Shown: in pieces, positions 9,048 through 17,727 of the stretch
How positions within the stretch are numbered: position 1 is the first letter of the stretch
How the letters are laid out: every line of letters starts with the position of its first letter
Assembly (NCBI RefSeq): GCF_001613505.1
Contig: NZ_BDCM01000004.1
Span: 1-64,000 of the forward strand
Direction: 5' to 3'
Source: Nocardia mikamii NBRC 108933
GTDB lineage: Bacteria; Actinomycetota; Actinomycetes; Mycobacteriales; Mycobacteriaceae
Length of the DNA stretch: 64,000 nt
The notes under the pieces: generated by a model
What the model was told of the DNA's origin: nothing
What the model saw: the letters and a program-made list of their open reading frames with translations, nothing else
The model's database searches: none
Position numbers and translations under genes: made by a program

Positions 9048-12000
9048 GTGCGCGCAGACTCTCCAGCGTTTCCCCGCATCCGCGTGGTCGCTCTCCTGTC
9101 GGGATTGATCGCCGTCGCCCTCGCGGTGCTCACACCGCTGCTGCCGGTGCGGGAGGACCGGGCGAGCCTGGATTGGCCGCAGCCGCAATCGGTCCCGGTG
9201 AACGCGCCGCTGGTGTCGTATGTGCCGCTCACCGTCGACGCGTCGCTGCCGTGCAGCGCGCTGCGCGAACTCCCCAGCGGCACGGTCTTGTCCACCGTGC
9301 CCGCCGACGCGCCCAATGCTTCCGCGAAGGGCCTGGTCGCCAAGGTCGCCGACGAGCCGGGTGGGCGCACGCTCTCGGTGCGGCTGCGCGATATTCCGCT
9401 GCTGTCGGCACCACTGGCCGAGGTGGGTGGCTGCGCGCGCTTCGTCGTCACCTCCACCGCGCAGGCCACGACGGCCGAATTCACCGGTGTCACCCGGCAG
9501 GACGGCACGCCGTTCACCAATACCGTCGGTGGCGATGTGCGGCCCCAGATCGTCGGCGTCTTCACCGATCTGACCCGCGAGCAGCTCGGTGACGCCCATC
9601 TGCACGCCGCCATCGACTCGCGCTTCTCGTCGACGCCGAGCCCGCTGAAGCTGGCCGCGATCATCGGCGCGGTCGTCTTCACCGTCATCGCGCTGATCTG
9701 CCTGCATCTGATCGATACCGCCGACGGGCGACGGCCGCGACGCTTCCTGCCCGCGCACTGGTGGCGAATCACCCTCGCGGATGTGGTGGTGCTCGGCACG
9801 CTGGTGGTCTGGCATGTGATCGGCGCCAACACCTCCGACGACGGCTACATCCTGAATATGGCCCGGGCGTCGAAACATTCGGGTTACATGGCCAACTACT
9901 ACCGCTGGTTCGGAGTCGCCGAGGCGCCCTTCGGCTGGCCGTACGAGGTGCTGGCCTGGATGACCCGGGTCAGCGACGCCGGTTGGTGGATGCGGCTGCC
10001 GGCGCTGCTGGCCGGTGTGCTGTGCTGGCTGGTGATCAGCCGGGAAGTGCTGCCACGCTTGGGTTCTCGTGTCCGTCGCGATACCGTCGCGCTGTGGACG
10101 GCGGGGCTGGTGTTCCTGGTCGCCTGGCTGCCCTACGACAACGGGCTGCGCCCGGAACCGTTGATCGCCCTGGGCGCGCTGCTGACCTGGTGCTCGATCG
10201 AACGCTCGATCGCGACCAAACGACTGCTGCCCGCCGCGGTCGCGGTATTGATCGCCGCGTTCTCGCTCGCCGCCGGGCCGACCGGCCTGATCTGCATCGC
10301 CGCTCTGGTCGCCGGGTCGCGACCGGTCCTGCGGCACATCATTTCCCGCGCCCGCGGCGGCGGTTCGGCCGGCGCGTCGATACTGCGGTACGGCGCCCTG
10401 CTCGCGCCGGGCGCGGCCGCCGGAGCGCTGGTCCTGGTGGTGGTCTTCGCCGATCAGACGCTGGCCTCGGTGCTGGAGGCGACCCGGGTCCGCAAGATCA
10501 TCGGACCGAATGTGGCCTGGTTCGACGAACGGACCCGGTGGGATTCGCTCTTGATGCTGGCGCCGGACGGCTCACTGGCCCGCCGGTTCGGCATTCTCGG
10601 CATGCTGCTGTGCCTGCTGGTGTGCGTCCTGGTCATGTTGCGCAAGAACGGCCGGATTCCGGGCACCTCGAAAGGTCCCTCGGCGCGCATCCTCGGCATC
10701 GTGTTCATGTCACTGCTGCTGATGATGTTCACTCCGACCAAGTGGACCCACCACTTCGGCGTCTATGCCGGATTGGCCGGTTCGCTCGCGGCGCTGACCG
10801 CGGTTGCGGTGGGGATCAACGGAATTCGGGCCCGCTACAACCGCTCGCTGTTCGCGGCCGCGGTGTTCTTCCTGCTGGCGATCACGTTCACCGGATCCAA
10901 CGGCTGGTGGTACGTCTCCAGTTACGGTGTGCCGTGGTACGACAAGGCGCCGCTGATCGCGGGTAAGGGACTCTCGACGCTGTTCCTCGGACTCGCGGTG
11001 CTGTGCCTGCTGCTGGCGGCCTATCAGTACTACCGTGAGCCGTATCGACAAGCGGACGGCCGCAGGCGGTTCGACACCTGGGCCGTGCAACCGCTGACGA
11101 TCGCGGCCGCGGCCATGGTCCTGTTCGAGGTGGCCTCCCTCGGCAAGGGCGCCATCACGCAATATCCGGCCTATTCCATCGCGAAGTCGAATATCCGTGC
11201 GCTGGGCGGACATCCGTGCTCGCTCGCCGATGCGGTCCTCACCGAAACCGACACCGCCGATTCCCTGCTGCAGCCCTACTCCGGTTCCGCGGCGGACGCG
11301 CTCGGCGCCGACAGTACGGGCTTCGACCCGAACGGCGTGGCCAAGGATCTGACCGCCGACGCCGAAGAGACGACCACCGGCGGCGCGAATTCGGTCACCA
11401 CCGATTCCGCGAACAAGACCACCCACACCACCACCGCGGGCACCGGCGGCGGTACCACCCAGCAGGTGGGCGTGAACGGTAGCACCGTCGCCCTGCCGTT
11501 CGGGCTGGACCCGGCCCGCACCCCCGTGATGGGCAGTTACACCACCGGCACCAAACAGCAGGCGCATCTGACCTCGGGCTGGTACCGGATGGATCTGTCC
11601 GGCGCCCGTCAGGACCCGGCTCGCGAGGTTCTGGTGGTCACCGCGGCCGGGCGGATCAAATCGGTGAATGCCGACGGCGTGGTCACCTACGGCCAGGATC
11701 TGCGCGTCGAATTCGGTGACCGCGCCGCCGACGGCACCGTGCGGCCGCTGGGCTCGTTCGTACCGCTGGACATCGGCGGCGCGCCGTCGTGGCGGAATAT
11801 GCGGGTGCCGCTGGATCGCGTTCCGGACGGCACCAACGCGGTACGGATCGTGGCGGTCGCCAACGATCTGACGCCGCGGCAGTGGCTGGCGGTCACACCG
11901 CCCCGGCTGCCGAAGCTCGCCACCCTCGATTCGGTGGTCGGACACACCGATCCGGTCCTCGAGGATTGGCACGTCGGCCTGGCCTTCCCCTGCCAGCGCC

Positions 12001-12299
12001 CGTTCGACCACAAGGACGGCGTGGCCGAGGTGCCGAAGTGGCGCATCCTGCCGGACCGGGTCGGCTCCGACGCCTCCAACGCCTGGCAGGACGATATCGG
12101 CGGCGGTCCACTGGGCTGGACGGGTTTGCTGCTCTCGGCCCAGACCATCCCCGCCTACCTGAACGACGACTGGGGCCGGGACTGGGGTTCGCTGGAACGA
12201 TTCACCCCCTACGTGCCGCAGGCGCGCCAGGCCGATGTCGGTGTGACGGTGCAGACGCGCTGGGGCTGGGCCAAGGATGCGCCCATCAAGGCGAAATAG
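9048..12299 (+). CDS. emb: Arabinosyltransferase, Emb family (first copy)
   Basis: A 1083-residue GT-C arabinosyltransferase that extends arabinan with decaprenyl-phosphoryl-arabinose as donor. N-terminal membrane helix at residues 8-28, an extracytoplasmic jelly-roll-like domain, then the multi-span core. NTSDDGYILNMAR carries the catalytic Asp264/Asp265, and MMFTPTKWTHHFG is the conserved core motif. A soluble carbohydrate-binding C-terminal domain contains FGLDPARTPVMGSY. HLIDTADGRRPRRFLPA resembles EmbC, but the C-terminus lacks the GTATxSGxWSPG ending of EmbB, so I do not assign a letter. Met271 is the equivalent of EmbB Met306, the ethambutol-resistance position. It is followed 50 bp later by a second copy. 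Confidence 0.95.
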   Translation: MRADSPAFPRIRVVALLSGLIAVALAVLTPLLPVREDRASLDWPQPQSVPVNAPLVSYVPLTVDASLPCSALRELPSGTVLSTVPADAPNASAKGLVAKVADEPGGRTLSVRLRDIPLLSAPLAEVGGCARFVVTSTAQATTAEFTGVTRQDGTPFTNTVGGDVRPQIVGVFTDLTREQLGDAHLHAAIDSRFSSTPSPLKLAAIIGAVVFTVIALICLHLIDTADGRRPRRFLPAHWWRITLADVVVLGTLVVWHVIGANTSDDGYILNMARASKHSGYMANYYRWFGVAEAPFGWPYEVLAWMTRVSDAGWWMRLPALLAGVLCWLVISREVLPRLGSRVRRDTVALWTAGLVFLVAWLPYDNGLRPEPLIALGALLTWCSIERSIATKRLLPAAVAVLIAAFSLAAGPTGLICIAALVAGSRPVLRHIISRARGGGSAGASILRYGALLAPGAAAGALVLVVVFADQTLASVLEATRVRKIIGPNVAWFDERTRWDSLLMLAPDGSLARRFGILGMLLCLLVCVLVMLRKNGRIPGTSKGPSARILGIVFMSLLLMMFTPTKWTHHFGVYAGLAGSLAALTAVAVGINGIRARYNRSLFAAAVFFLLAITFTGSNGWWYVSSYGVPWYDKAPLIAGKGLSTLFLGLAVLCLLLAAYQYYREPYRQADGRRRFDTWAVQPLTIAAAAMVLFEVASLGKGAITQYPAYSIAKSNIRALGGHPCSLADAVLTETDTADSLLQPYSGSAADALGADSTGFDPNGVAKDLTADAEETTTGGANSVTTDSANKTTHTTTAGTGGGTTQQVGVNGSTVALPFGLDPARTPVMGSYTTGTKQQAHLTSGWYRMDLSGARQDPAREVLVVTAAGRIKSVNADGVVTYGQDLRVEFGDRAADGTVRPLGSFVPLDIGGAPSWRNMRVPLDRVPDGTNAVRIVAVANDLTPRQWLAVTPPRLPKLATLDSVVGHTDPVLEDWHVGLAFPCQRPFDHKDGVAEVPKWRILPDRVGSDASNAWQDDIGGGPLGWTGLLLSAQTIPAYLNDDWGRDWGSLERFTPYVPQARQADVGVTVQTRWGWAKDAPIKAK

Positions 12300-12335
12300 C
12301 GGGGCGTGAACAACGTCACTCTCAGTGTGGGCAGA

Positions 12336-12341
12336 TAACAT
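12336..12341 (+). promoter_or_regulatory. -10 element for leaderless embB transcript
   Basis: TAACAT lies eight bases before the GTG at 12350, with no ribosome-binding site. It indicates that the second emb gene has its own promoter in the 50-bp spacer, besides any readthrough. Confidence 0.45.
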
Positions 12342-12349
12342 CACCATCC

Positions 12350-15300
12350 GTGCCCGACGCCGCAACAGCTGTCTTGACAAAACCGACGGTCGCCGAACAA
12401 CCGGTGACGTCGCGCGATTTCCGCACCGCCCGGCTGATCGCCGTGATCGCCGGCCTGCTCGGCGCGATCTTCGCGCTCGCGACCCCGTTCCTGCCGGTCC
12501 AGCAGACCACCGCCGAGGTGAACTGGCCGCAGGGCGGGACCATCGGCAATGTCGAGGCGCCGCTGATGTCGCAGGTCCCGGTGGATCTGCGGGCATCGAT
12601 TCCGTGTTCGACGGTGGCACAGCTGCCCCAGGGCGGCATGCTGCTCAACACCGCGCCGCCGCAGGGCGACCGGGCCGCGCTCGAGGGCATGTTCGTGCGT
12701 GTCACCAGCGATTCTGTCGATGTGGTGGACCGCAATGCGATCGTCGCCTCGGCGAAGCGCGGTGAGCTCGACGGCTGCACTTCGATCACCATCAGCTCCG
12801 ATATCGACCGCACCTACGCCCACTTCGAGGGCCTGACCAAACAGGTCGAGCGGCCCGCCGCCGACGGTGGCACCGAAACGGTGACCGTGCCGGTGGACGG
12901 CGCGCTGCAGGGTGATCTGCGGCCGCAGGTCGTCGGCGTGTTCTCGGATCTGAAGGGTGCGGCGCCGGCCGGGCTGTCGTTCCACATGACCGTCGATTCC
13001 CGCTTCTCGTCGTCGCCGACCGTGATCAAACTGGTCGCGATGATCGCCGCGGTGCTGTGCACACTCATCGCGCTGGCCGCGCTCGGCCGCCTCGACACCA
13101 GCGACGGCCGCGGCCACCGCCGCTTCTTCCCCGCGCACTGGCTGAAGCCGACCTGGGCCGACGGCGCGGTGCTGAGCATCCTGCTGGTGTGGCATTTCAT
13201 CGGCGCCAACACCTCCGACGACGGCTACATCCTCACCATGGTGCGCGTGGCGCCGCACGCCGGTTATCTGGCCAACTATTTCCGCTGGTACGGCGTGCCG
13301 GAAGCTCCGTTCGGCTGGTACTACGACGTCATCCAGGTCTTCGCGCAGATCTCCACGGCGAGTCCGTGGGTGCGCATCCCCGCGTTGCTGTGCGGGATTC
13401 TGTGCTGGATGGTGATCAGCCGCGAGGTGGTGCCGCGGCTGGGCCGCAGCGTGCGGACCTCGAAGGTCGCGCTGTGGACCGGCGGGCTGGTGTTCCTCGC
13501 CTTCTGGCTGCCCTATGACAACGGCCTGCGCTCCGAGCCGATCGTCGCGCTGGGCGCGCTGCTGACCTGGGTCTCCATCGAACGTGCGATCGCCACCGGA
13601 CGCTTGTTGCCCGCCGCCGGCGCGGTACTGGTCGCGGCGTTCACGCTCGCCGCCGCGCCGACCGGCCTGATGTGTGTGGCCGCGCTGCTCGCCGGTATCC
13701 GCCCGCTGGTGCGAATCGTGGTGCGGCGCAAGCGCGATCTCCAGGCACGTGCCGGAAGTGGCTGGCGCGCTTCGGGATTCGTCTCCTCACTACCATTGCT
13801 GGCGCCGATCGCGGCGGCCGGTTTCCTGGTGCTCACCGTCGTCTACAGCGATCAGACCTTCGCCGGAATCCAGGAGGCCAACCGGGTGCGGCGCCTCACC
13901 GGCCCGAACCTGGCGTGGTACGAGGACTACCTGCGCTACTACTACCTGTTCGTCCAGACCGTCGACGGTTCGGTCTCGCGCCGGTTCGCCTTCATCGTGA
14001 TGATCTTGTGCCTGATCACCACCGCCCTGGTGCTGTTGCGGCGCAAGCAGATTCCGGGCATCTCCAGCGGTCCGACCTGGCGGTTGATCGGGGTGGTCTG
14101 CGGAACCATCTTCTTCATGATGTTCAACCCGACCAAGTGGACCCACCACTTCGGTGCCTATGCGGGCATCGCGGGTGCGCTCGCGGCGGTGACCGCGGTG
14201 GCGGTGTCGGCCACGGCGCTGCGGTCGCGCAAGAACCGCTCGATCTTCCTGGCCGCCTTGCTGTTCGCGCTGGCGCTGTCGTTCTCCGGCACCAACGGCT
14301 ACTGGTACGTCTCGAGCTACGGCGTGCCGTGGTTCGACAAGACGGTGTCGCTGCACGGATTCCAGTCCAACACGATGATGCTGGTGCTGTTCGGGCTCGC
14401 GCTGGCGGTGGTGGCCTGGCAGGCGTTGCGCGAGGGCTACGCCAAACCGCCGGAGAGTTCGAAATCCTCGCGCGGCAAGCGTATTCGCCGATTCGCGGCC
14501 ATTCCGCTGACGCTCGTCGCCGCGGCGATGGTGTTGTTCGAGGTGCTGTCGCTGGCCAAGGGCGCGGTGACCCAGTACCCGGCCTACTCGCTGGCCCGCG
14601 GCAACGTCGACGCGGTCGACGGCAACCGCTGCGGAATCGCCGACGACGTTCTGGTCGAGTCGAATCCGAACCAGGGCCGGTTGAATCCGATCATCGATCC
14701 CGCGCATCCGCCCAAGGACAACGATCCGCTGGCCGGTGTCGACCCGACCGGCTTCGATCCCAACGGCGTGCCGACCGATCTGAAAGCCGATGCGGTGGAG
14801 GTGAAGCCGGGCACCGGCAACACCTCCAACCAGTCGGTGGGCGCGAACTTCGCCGAGGGCCAGAACGCGGGCACCGGCGGCGGCACCACCAAAGAGGCCG
14901 GTGTCAACGGCTCGACCGTCGCACTGCCCTACGGCCTCGACCCGGCGACGACGCCGGTGATGGGCAGCTATCAGCAGGGCCTGCAGCAGCCCGCGCATCT
15001 GACCTCGAGCTGGTACGAACTGCCCGCTCGGTCGGCGGATTCGCCGCTGGTGGTCATCTCCGCGGCCGGCCGCATCCTGTCCTTCGATCAGACCGGTGCG
15101 CTGCAGTACGGCCAGGACCTGAAACTGGAGTACGGCAAGCGCCAGCCCGACGGTTCGGTGAAGTTCGAGGGCAGCTATGTTCCGCGCGATATCGGCCCCG
15201 CGCCGTCGTGGCGCAACCTGCGCGTTCCGCTGTCGGAGATCGCCGCGGACGCCGATGCGGTGCGGATCTCGGCCAATCGCAATGTGCTGATCGGTGACCA

Positions 15301-15721
15301 GTGGCTGGCGTTCACACCGCCGCGGGTGCCGAAGATGGTCACGCTGAACACCTTCCTCGGCTCCGAACAGCCGGTGCTCGAGGACTGGGCGGTGGGCCTG
15401 CAGTTCCCGTGCCAGAACCCGTTCCCGCACCGCTACGGCGTGGCGACCATGCCGAACTATCGCATCCTGCCCGACCGCCCGCTCGCGGTGAGCTCGACCG
15501 ATACCTGGCAGGCCGAGGAATTCGGCGGCCCGCTCGGCTTCACCCAGATGCTGGCGGGTTCCACCACGATCCCGACCTACCTGAAGGACAACTGGGCTCG
15601 GGACTGGGGAACCCTGGAGCGCTACAACCGGTACTACACCGACGCCACCCCGGCGAAGGTCGACACCGGTACCGCGACGCATTCCGGATTCTGGAGTCCG
15701 GGACAGCTGCGCGTGTTCTGA
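12350..15721 (+). CDS. embB: Arabinosyltransferase EmbB-like (second copy)
   Basis: A 1123-residue Emb arabinosyltransferase with the same layout as its neighbour: TM helix near residue 30, extracytoplasmic domain, multi-span GT-C core and C-terminal carbohydrate-binding domain. The catalytic pair is Asp290/Asp291 in NTSDDGYILTMVR, and Met297 matches EmbB Met306. RYYYLFVQTVDGSVSRRF and the C-terminal GTATHSGFWSPGQLRV match EmbB of mycobacteria better than EmbA or EmbC, so the symbol rests on recalled family sequences. The GTG start is chosen from the -10 spacing; an in-frame upstream extension would lie inside the first emb gene. A strong hairpin follows the stop. Confidence 0.94.
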   Translation: MPDAATAVLTKPTVAEQPVTSRDFRTARLIAVIAGLLGAIFALATPFLPVQQTTAEVNWPQGGTIGNVEAPLMSQVPVDLRASIPCSTVAQLPQGGMLLNTAPPQGDRAALEGMFVRVTSDSVDVVDRNAIVASAKRGELDGCTSITISSDIDRTYAHFEGLTKQVERPAADGGTETVTVPVDGALQGDLRPQVVGVFSDLKGAAPAGLSFHMTVDSRFSSSPTVIKLVAMIAAVLCTLIALAALGRLDTSDGRGHRRFFPAHWLKPTWADGAVLSILLVWHFIGANTSDDGYILTMVRVAPHAGYLANYFRWYGVPEAPFGWYYDVIQVFAQISTASPWVRIPALLCGILCWMVISREVVPRLGRSVRTSKVALWTGGLVFLAFWLPYDNGLRSEPIVALGALLTWVSIERAIATGRLLPAAGAVLVAAFTLAAAPTGLMCVAALLAGIRPLVRIVVRRKRDLQARAGSGWRASGFVSSLPLLAPIAAAGFLVLTVVYSDQTFAGIQEANRVRRLTGPNLAWYEDYLRYYYLFVQTVDGSVSRRFAFIVMILCLITTALVLLRRKQIPGISSGPTWRLIGVVCGTIFFMMFNPTKWTHHFGAYAGIAGALAAVTAVAVSATALRSRKNRSIFLAALLFALALSFSGTNGYWYVSSYGVPWFDKTVSLHGFQSNTMMLVLFGLALAVVAWQALREGYAKPPESSKSSRGKRIRRFAAIPLTLVAAAMVLFEVLSLAKGAVTQYPAYSLARGNVDAVDGNRCGIADDVLVESNPNQGRLNPIIDPAHPPKDNDPLAGVDPTGFDPNGVPTDLKADAVEVKPGTGNTSNQSVGANFAEGQNAGTGGGTTKEAGVNGSTVALPYGLDPATTPVMGSYQQGLQQPAHLTSSWYELPARSADSPLVVISAAGRILSFDQTGALQYGQDLKLEYGKRQPDGSVKFEGSYVPRDIGPAPSWRNLRVPLSEIAADADAVRISANRNVLIGDQWLAFTPPRVPKMVTLNTFLGSEQPVLEDWAVGLQFPCQNPFPHRYGVATMPNYRILPDRPLAVSSTDTWQAEEFGGPLGFTQMLAGSTTIPTYLKDNWARDWGTLERYNRYYTDATPAKVDTGTATHSGFWSPGQLRVF

Positions 15722-15737
15722 TCGGTAGCCCCGACGA

Positions 15738-15780
15738 ACGACGGCGGGAGGCGCACATATCGTGCGCCGCCCGCCGTCGT
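15738..15780. terminator. Bidirectional hairpin between embB and the converging small gene
   Basis: Nineteen-base arms (15738-15756 and 15762-15780) with one mismatch and a 5-nt loop (atatc), 16 bp after the embB stop and 28 bp before the end of the opposite-strand gene. No U-run follows, but the stem is very stable and well placed to end transcription from both sides. Confidence 0.65.
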
Positions 15781-15808
15781 CGTATGCGGCGATGTGGGGT
15801 TGCCTGCC

Positions 15809-16009
15809 CTACACGTCGACGTGTTCGATCCATTCGTAGACCGGAAGATTGCCTTCAGGGGTGTCCTGGCGGCGTGGTGTGGATTTGAAGCGTTCGTAGC
15901 CACCGGCGTTCTGCACGCGTAATTCGATGCCGGGTGGGGTGATGGGAACGATGCGGTGCGGCAGGTCGGCCGGCCCGCCTTCGAGTACAGCCTTCGGTGA
16001 GCTACCCAT
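15809..16009 (-). CDS. Small DUF5988-like protein
   Basis: A 66-residue protein resembling the small DUF5988 family of actinobacteria: an N-terminal AVLEGGPADLP, then a basic GYERF segment and a C-terminal LPVYEW. The family has no known function; members are short cytoplasmic proteins, often near secondary-metabolite or regulatory genes. The start ATG has only a weak purine-rich leader. It lies between converging emb and the accD4-pks13 operon, with hairpins on both sides, so it is probably a separate unit. Family membership is from recalled sequence pattern. Confidence 0.65.
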   Translation of the reverse strand: MGSSPKAVLEGGPADLPHRIVPITPPGIELRVQNAGGYERFKSTPRRQDTPEGNLPVYEWIEHVDV

Positions 16010-16128
16010 AGCTGAAGGCTCTCATATGGCGGCCCGCCGACCGGGCGATTCCACGAAAGACACGCGCTACCCGGCGTTCAACCGGGCGTAACCGCAGGTG
16101 CAGCTCGCTGCGACCGCTGTACCCGGCA

Positions 16129-16163
16129 GCGCCACCCGTCCGGATCTCCGGTACGGGTGGCGC
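16129..16163 (-). terminator. Hairpin terminator after accD4
   Basis: Arms at 16129-16143 and 16148-16163 (GCGCCACCCGT-CCGG against its complement, one bulged base) with a 4-nt loop, just downstream of the accD4 stop on the reverse strand. It ends the pks13-accD4 transcript. Confidence 0.6.
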
Positions 16164-16182
16164 CGTGTGCTCGTGGGCCGGG

Positions 16183-17727
16183 CTACAGCGGCAGCAAGTG
16201 ATGTTTGCGCGGATTGCGCTGCAGGCGCTTGTCGCGCAGCAGTGTCAGAGCCTTCCGGATCTCCAAGCGGGTCGCCGAGGGTTCGATGACCGCATCGATG
16301 TAGCCGCGCTCGGCCGCGGGCCACGGGGTGGCGGCGGTCGCGTTGTAGAAGTCGATCATCTGTTTACGGATGGCCTCGCGCTGATCCTCCGGCGCCGCCT
16401 CGAGCTGGCGACGGCCGACCAGGCCGACCGCCTGCTCCGCACCCATCACGGCGATCCGGGCCGTCGGCCAGGCGAAGTACACGTCCGCGCCGAGGGCCTT
16501 GGACCCCATGACCGCCCAGCCGCCGCCGTAGGCCTTGCGCACGACGACGGTGACCTTCGGCACCGACGCCTCCACGAAGGAGAACAAGAAGCGACCGCCG
16601 CGTTTGATGACGCCGGCCCGCTCCTGTTCCAAACCGGGCATGAAGCCGGGCGTATCCACGACCAGCACCAGCGGAATCTCGAACGCGTCGCACATGCGGA
16701 CGAAATGCGAGGCCTTGTCGGACGCCTTGGCGTCGAGCGCACCCGCCAGATACATCGGCTGGTTGGCGACGACGCCGACCGACCGGCCGTCCACCCGGGC
16801 GAACCCGGTGATGATGTTGCGGGCCATATCCGACCCGACCTCGTGGAACCCGCCGTCGTCGAAGATCCGCAGCAACACCTCGTGCATGTCGTAGCTGGCG
16901 TTGTCGGAGTCCGGGACGAAGGTGTTCAGTTCCAGATCGGTTTCGGTGATCTCGGGCTCGAGGCCCGGATTGACGATCGGCGGCTCCTCCTGGCAGCTGG
17001 AGGGCAGGAAGCTCAGATATTCGCGCGCCCACTCGAACGCCGCCTTCTCGTCCTTGGCGACGTGATGGATATTGCCCCAGTCGGCCTGCCGGTAGGCGCC
17101 GCCCAGTTCGTCGGCGGTCACGTCCTCACCGGTGGCCTCGCGCGTGATCTGCGGGCCGGTGACGAACATGTGCGCGGATTCGGTCGCGATGACGACATCG
17201 GTGCAGATCGGCTGATACACCGCACCCGCGGCACAGTTGCCGAGGATCAGCGACACCATCGGCACCGCACCCGAGAGTGCTTCCATGGCGATCGCCATCT
17301 CGCCGTACCAGCGCAGCGAGGTCACCGCCTCCTGCACACGCGCGCCACCGGAGTCGTTGATGCCGACCAGCGGGCAGCCCATCTTGGCGGCGAAGCGCAT
17401 GAGCGAGGCGACCTTCTGGCCGAACATCTCGCCGACCGTTCCGCCGTACACGGTCTGATCATGCGAGAACACCGCCACCGGGCGGCCCTCCACCAGCCCG
17501 TGGCCGGTGACCACGCCGTCGCTGTAGAGAGAGTTCTTGTCCGCCGGATTGCGTACCAGCGCACCGATTTCGACGAACGTGCCCGGGTCCAGCAGCATGT
17601 TGATCCGCTCGCGCGGCGAGGGAATACCCTTCTTCGCCCGTTTGGCAATCCCCGCTTCGCCAGCCGGCTCCTGCGCGAGTTCCAGCTTCTTCCGCAGGTC
17701 GGCAAGCCTTTCGGCGGTCGTACTCAC
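16183..17727 (-). CDS. accD4: Acyl-CoA carboxylase beta subunit AccD4
   Basis: A 514-residue carboxyltransferase subunit. With a biotinylated AccA3-type alpha subunit it carboxylates long-chain acyl-CoA to give the carboxyacyl extender that Pks13 condenses into mycolic acid. The N-terminal half has [18 protein letters not shown] and the oxyanion loop [12 protein letters not shown]; the C-terminal half has [14 protein letters not shown] and [13 protein letters not shown], all standard for the family. The GTG start overlaps the pks13 stop by 4 bp (GTGA), and a ggaaggga-type ribosome site lies inside the end of pks13. The coupling matches the mycobacterial fadD32-pks13-accD4 order. Confidence 0.95.
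   Translation of the reverse strand: MSTTAERLADLRKKLELAQEPAGEAGIAKRAKKGIPSPRERINMLLDPGTFVEIGALVRNPADKNSLYSDGVVTGHGLVEGRPVAVFSHDQTVYGGTVGEMFGQKVASLMRFAAKMGCPLVGINDSGGARVQEAVTSLRWYGEMAIAMEALSGAVPMVSLILGNCAAGAVYQPICTDVVIATESAHMFVTGPQITREATGEDVTADELGGAYRQADWGNIHHVAKDEKAAFEWAREYLSFLPSSCQEEPPIVNPGLEPEITETDLELNTFVPDSDNASYDMHEVLLRIFDDGGFHEVGSDMARNIITGFARVDGRSVGVVANQPMYLAGALDAKASDKASHFVRMCDAFEIPLVLVVDTPGFMPGLEQERAGVIKRGGRFLFSFVEASVPKVTVVVRKAYGGGWAVMGSKALGADVYFAWPTARIAVMGAEQAVGLVGRRQLEAAPEDQREAIRKQMIDFYNATAATPWPAAERGYIDAVIEPSATRLEIRKALTLLRDKRLQRNPRKHHLLPL

Noticed and set aside
10710-12620. Reverse-strand open frame of 636 codons opposite the emb genes
   Set aside because: It spans the end of one emb gene and the start of another, has no recognisable motif, and reflects third-position GC bias.
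13790-15682. Reverse-strand open frame of 630 codons opposite embB
   Set aside because: Same artefact of GC-rich coding sequence; no ribosome site or domain.
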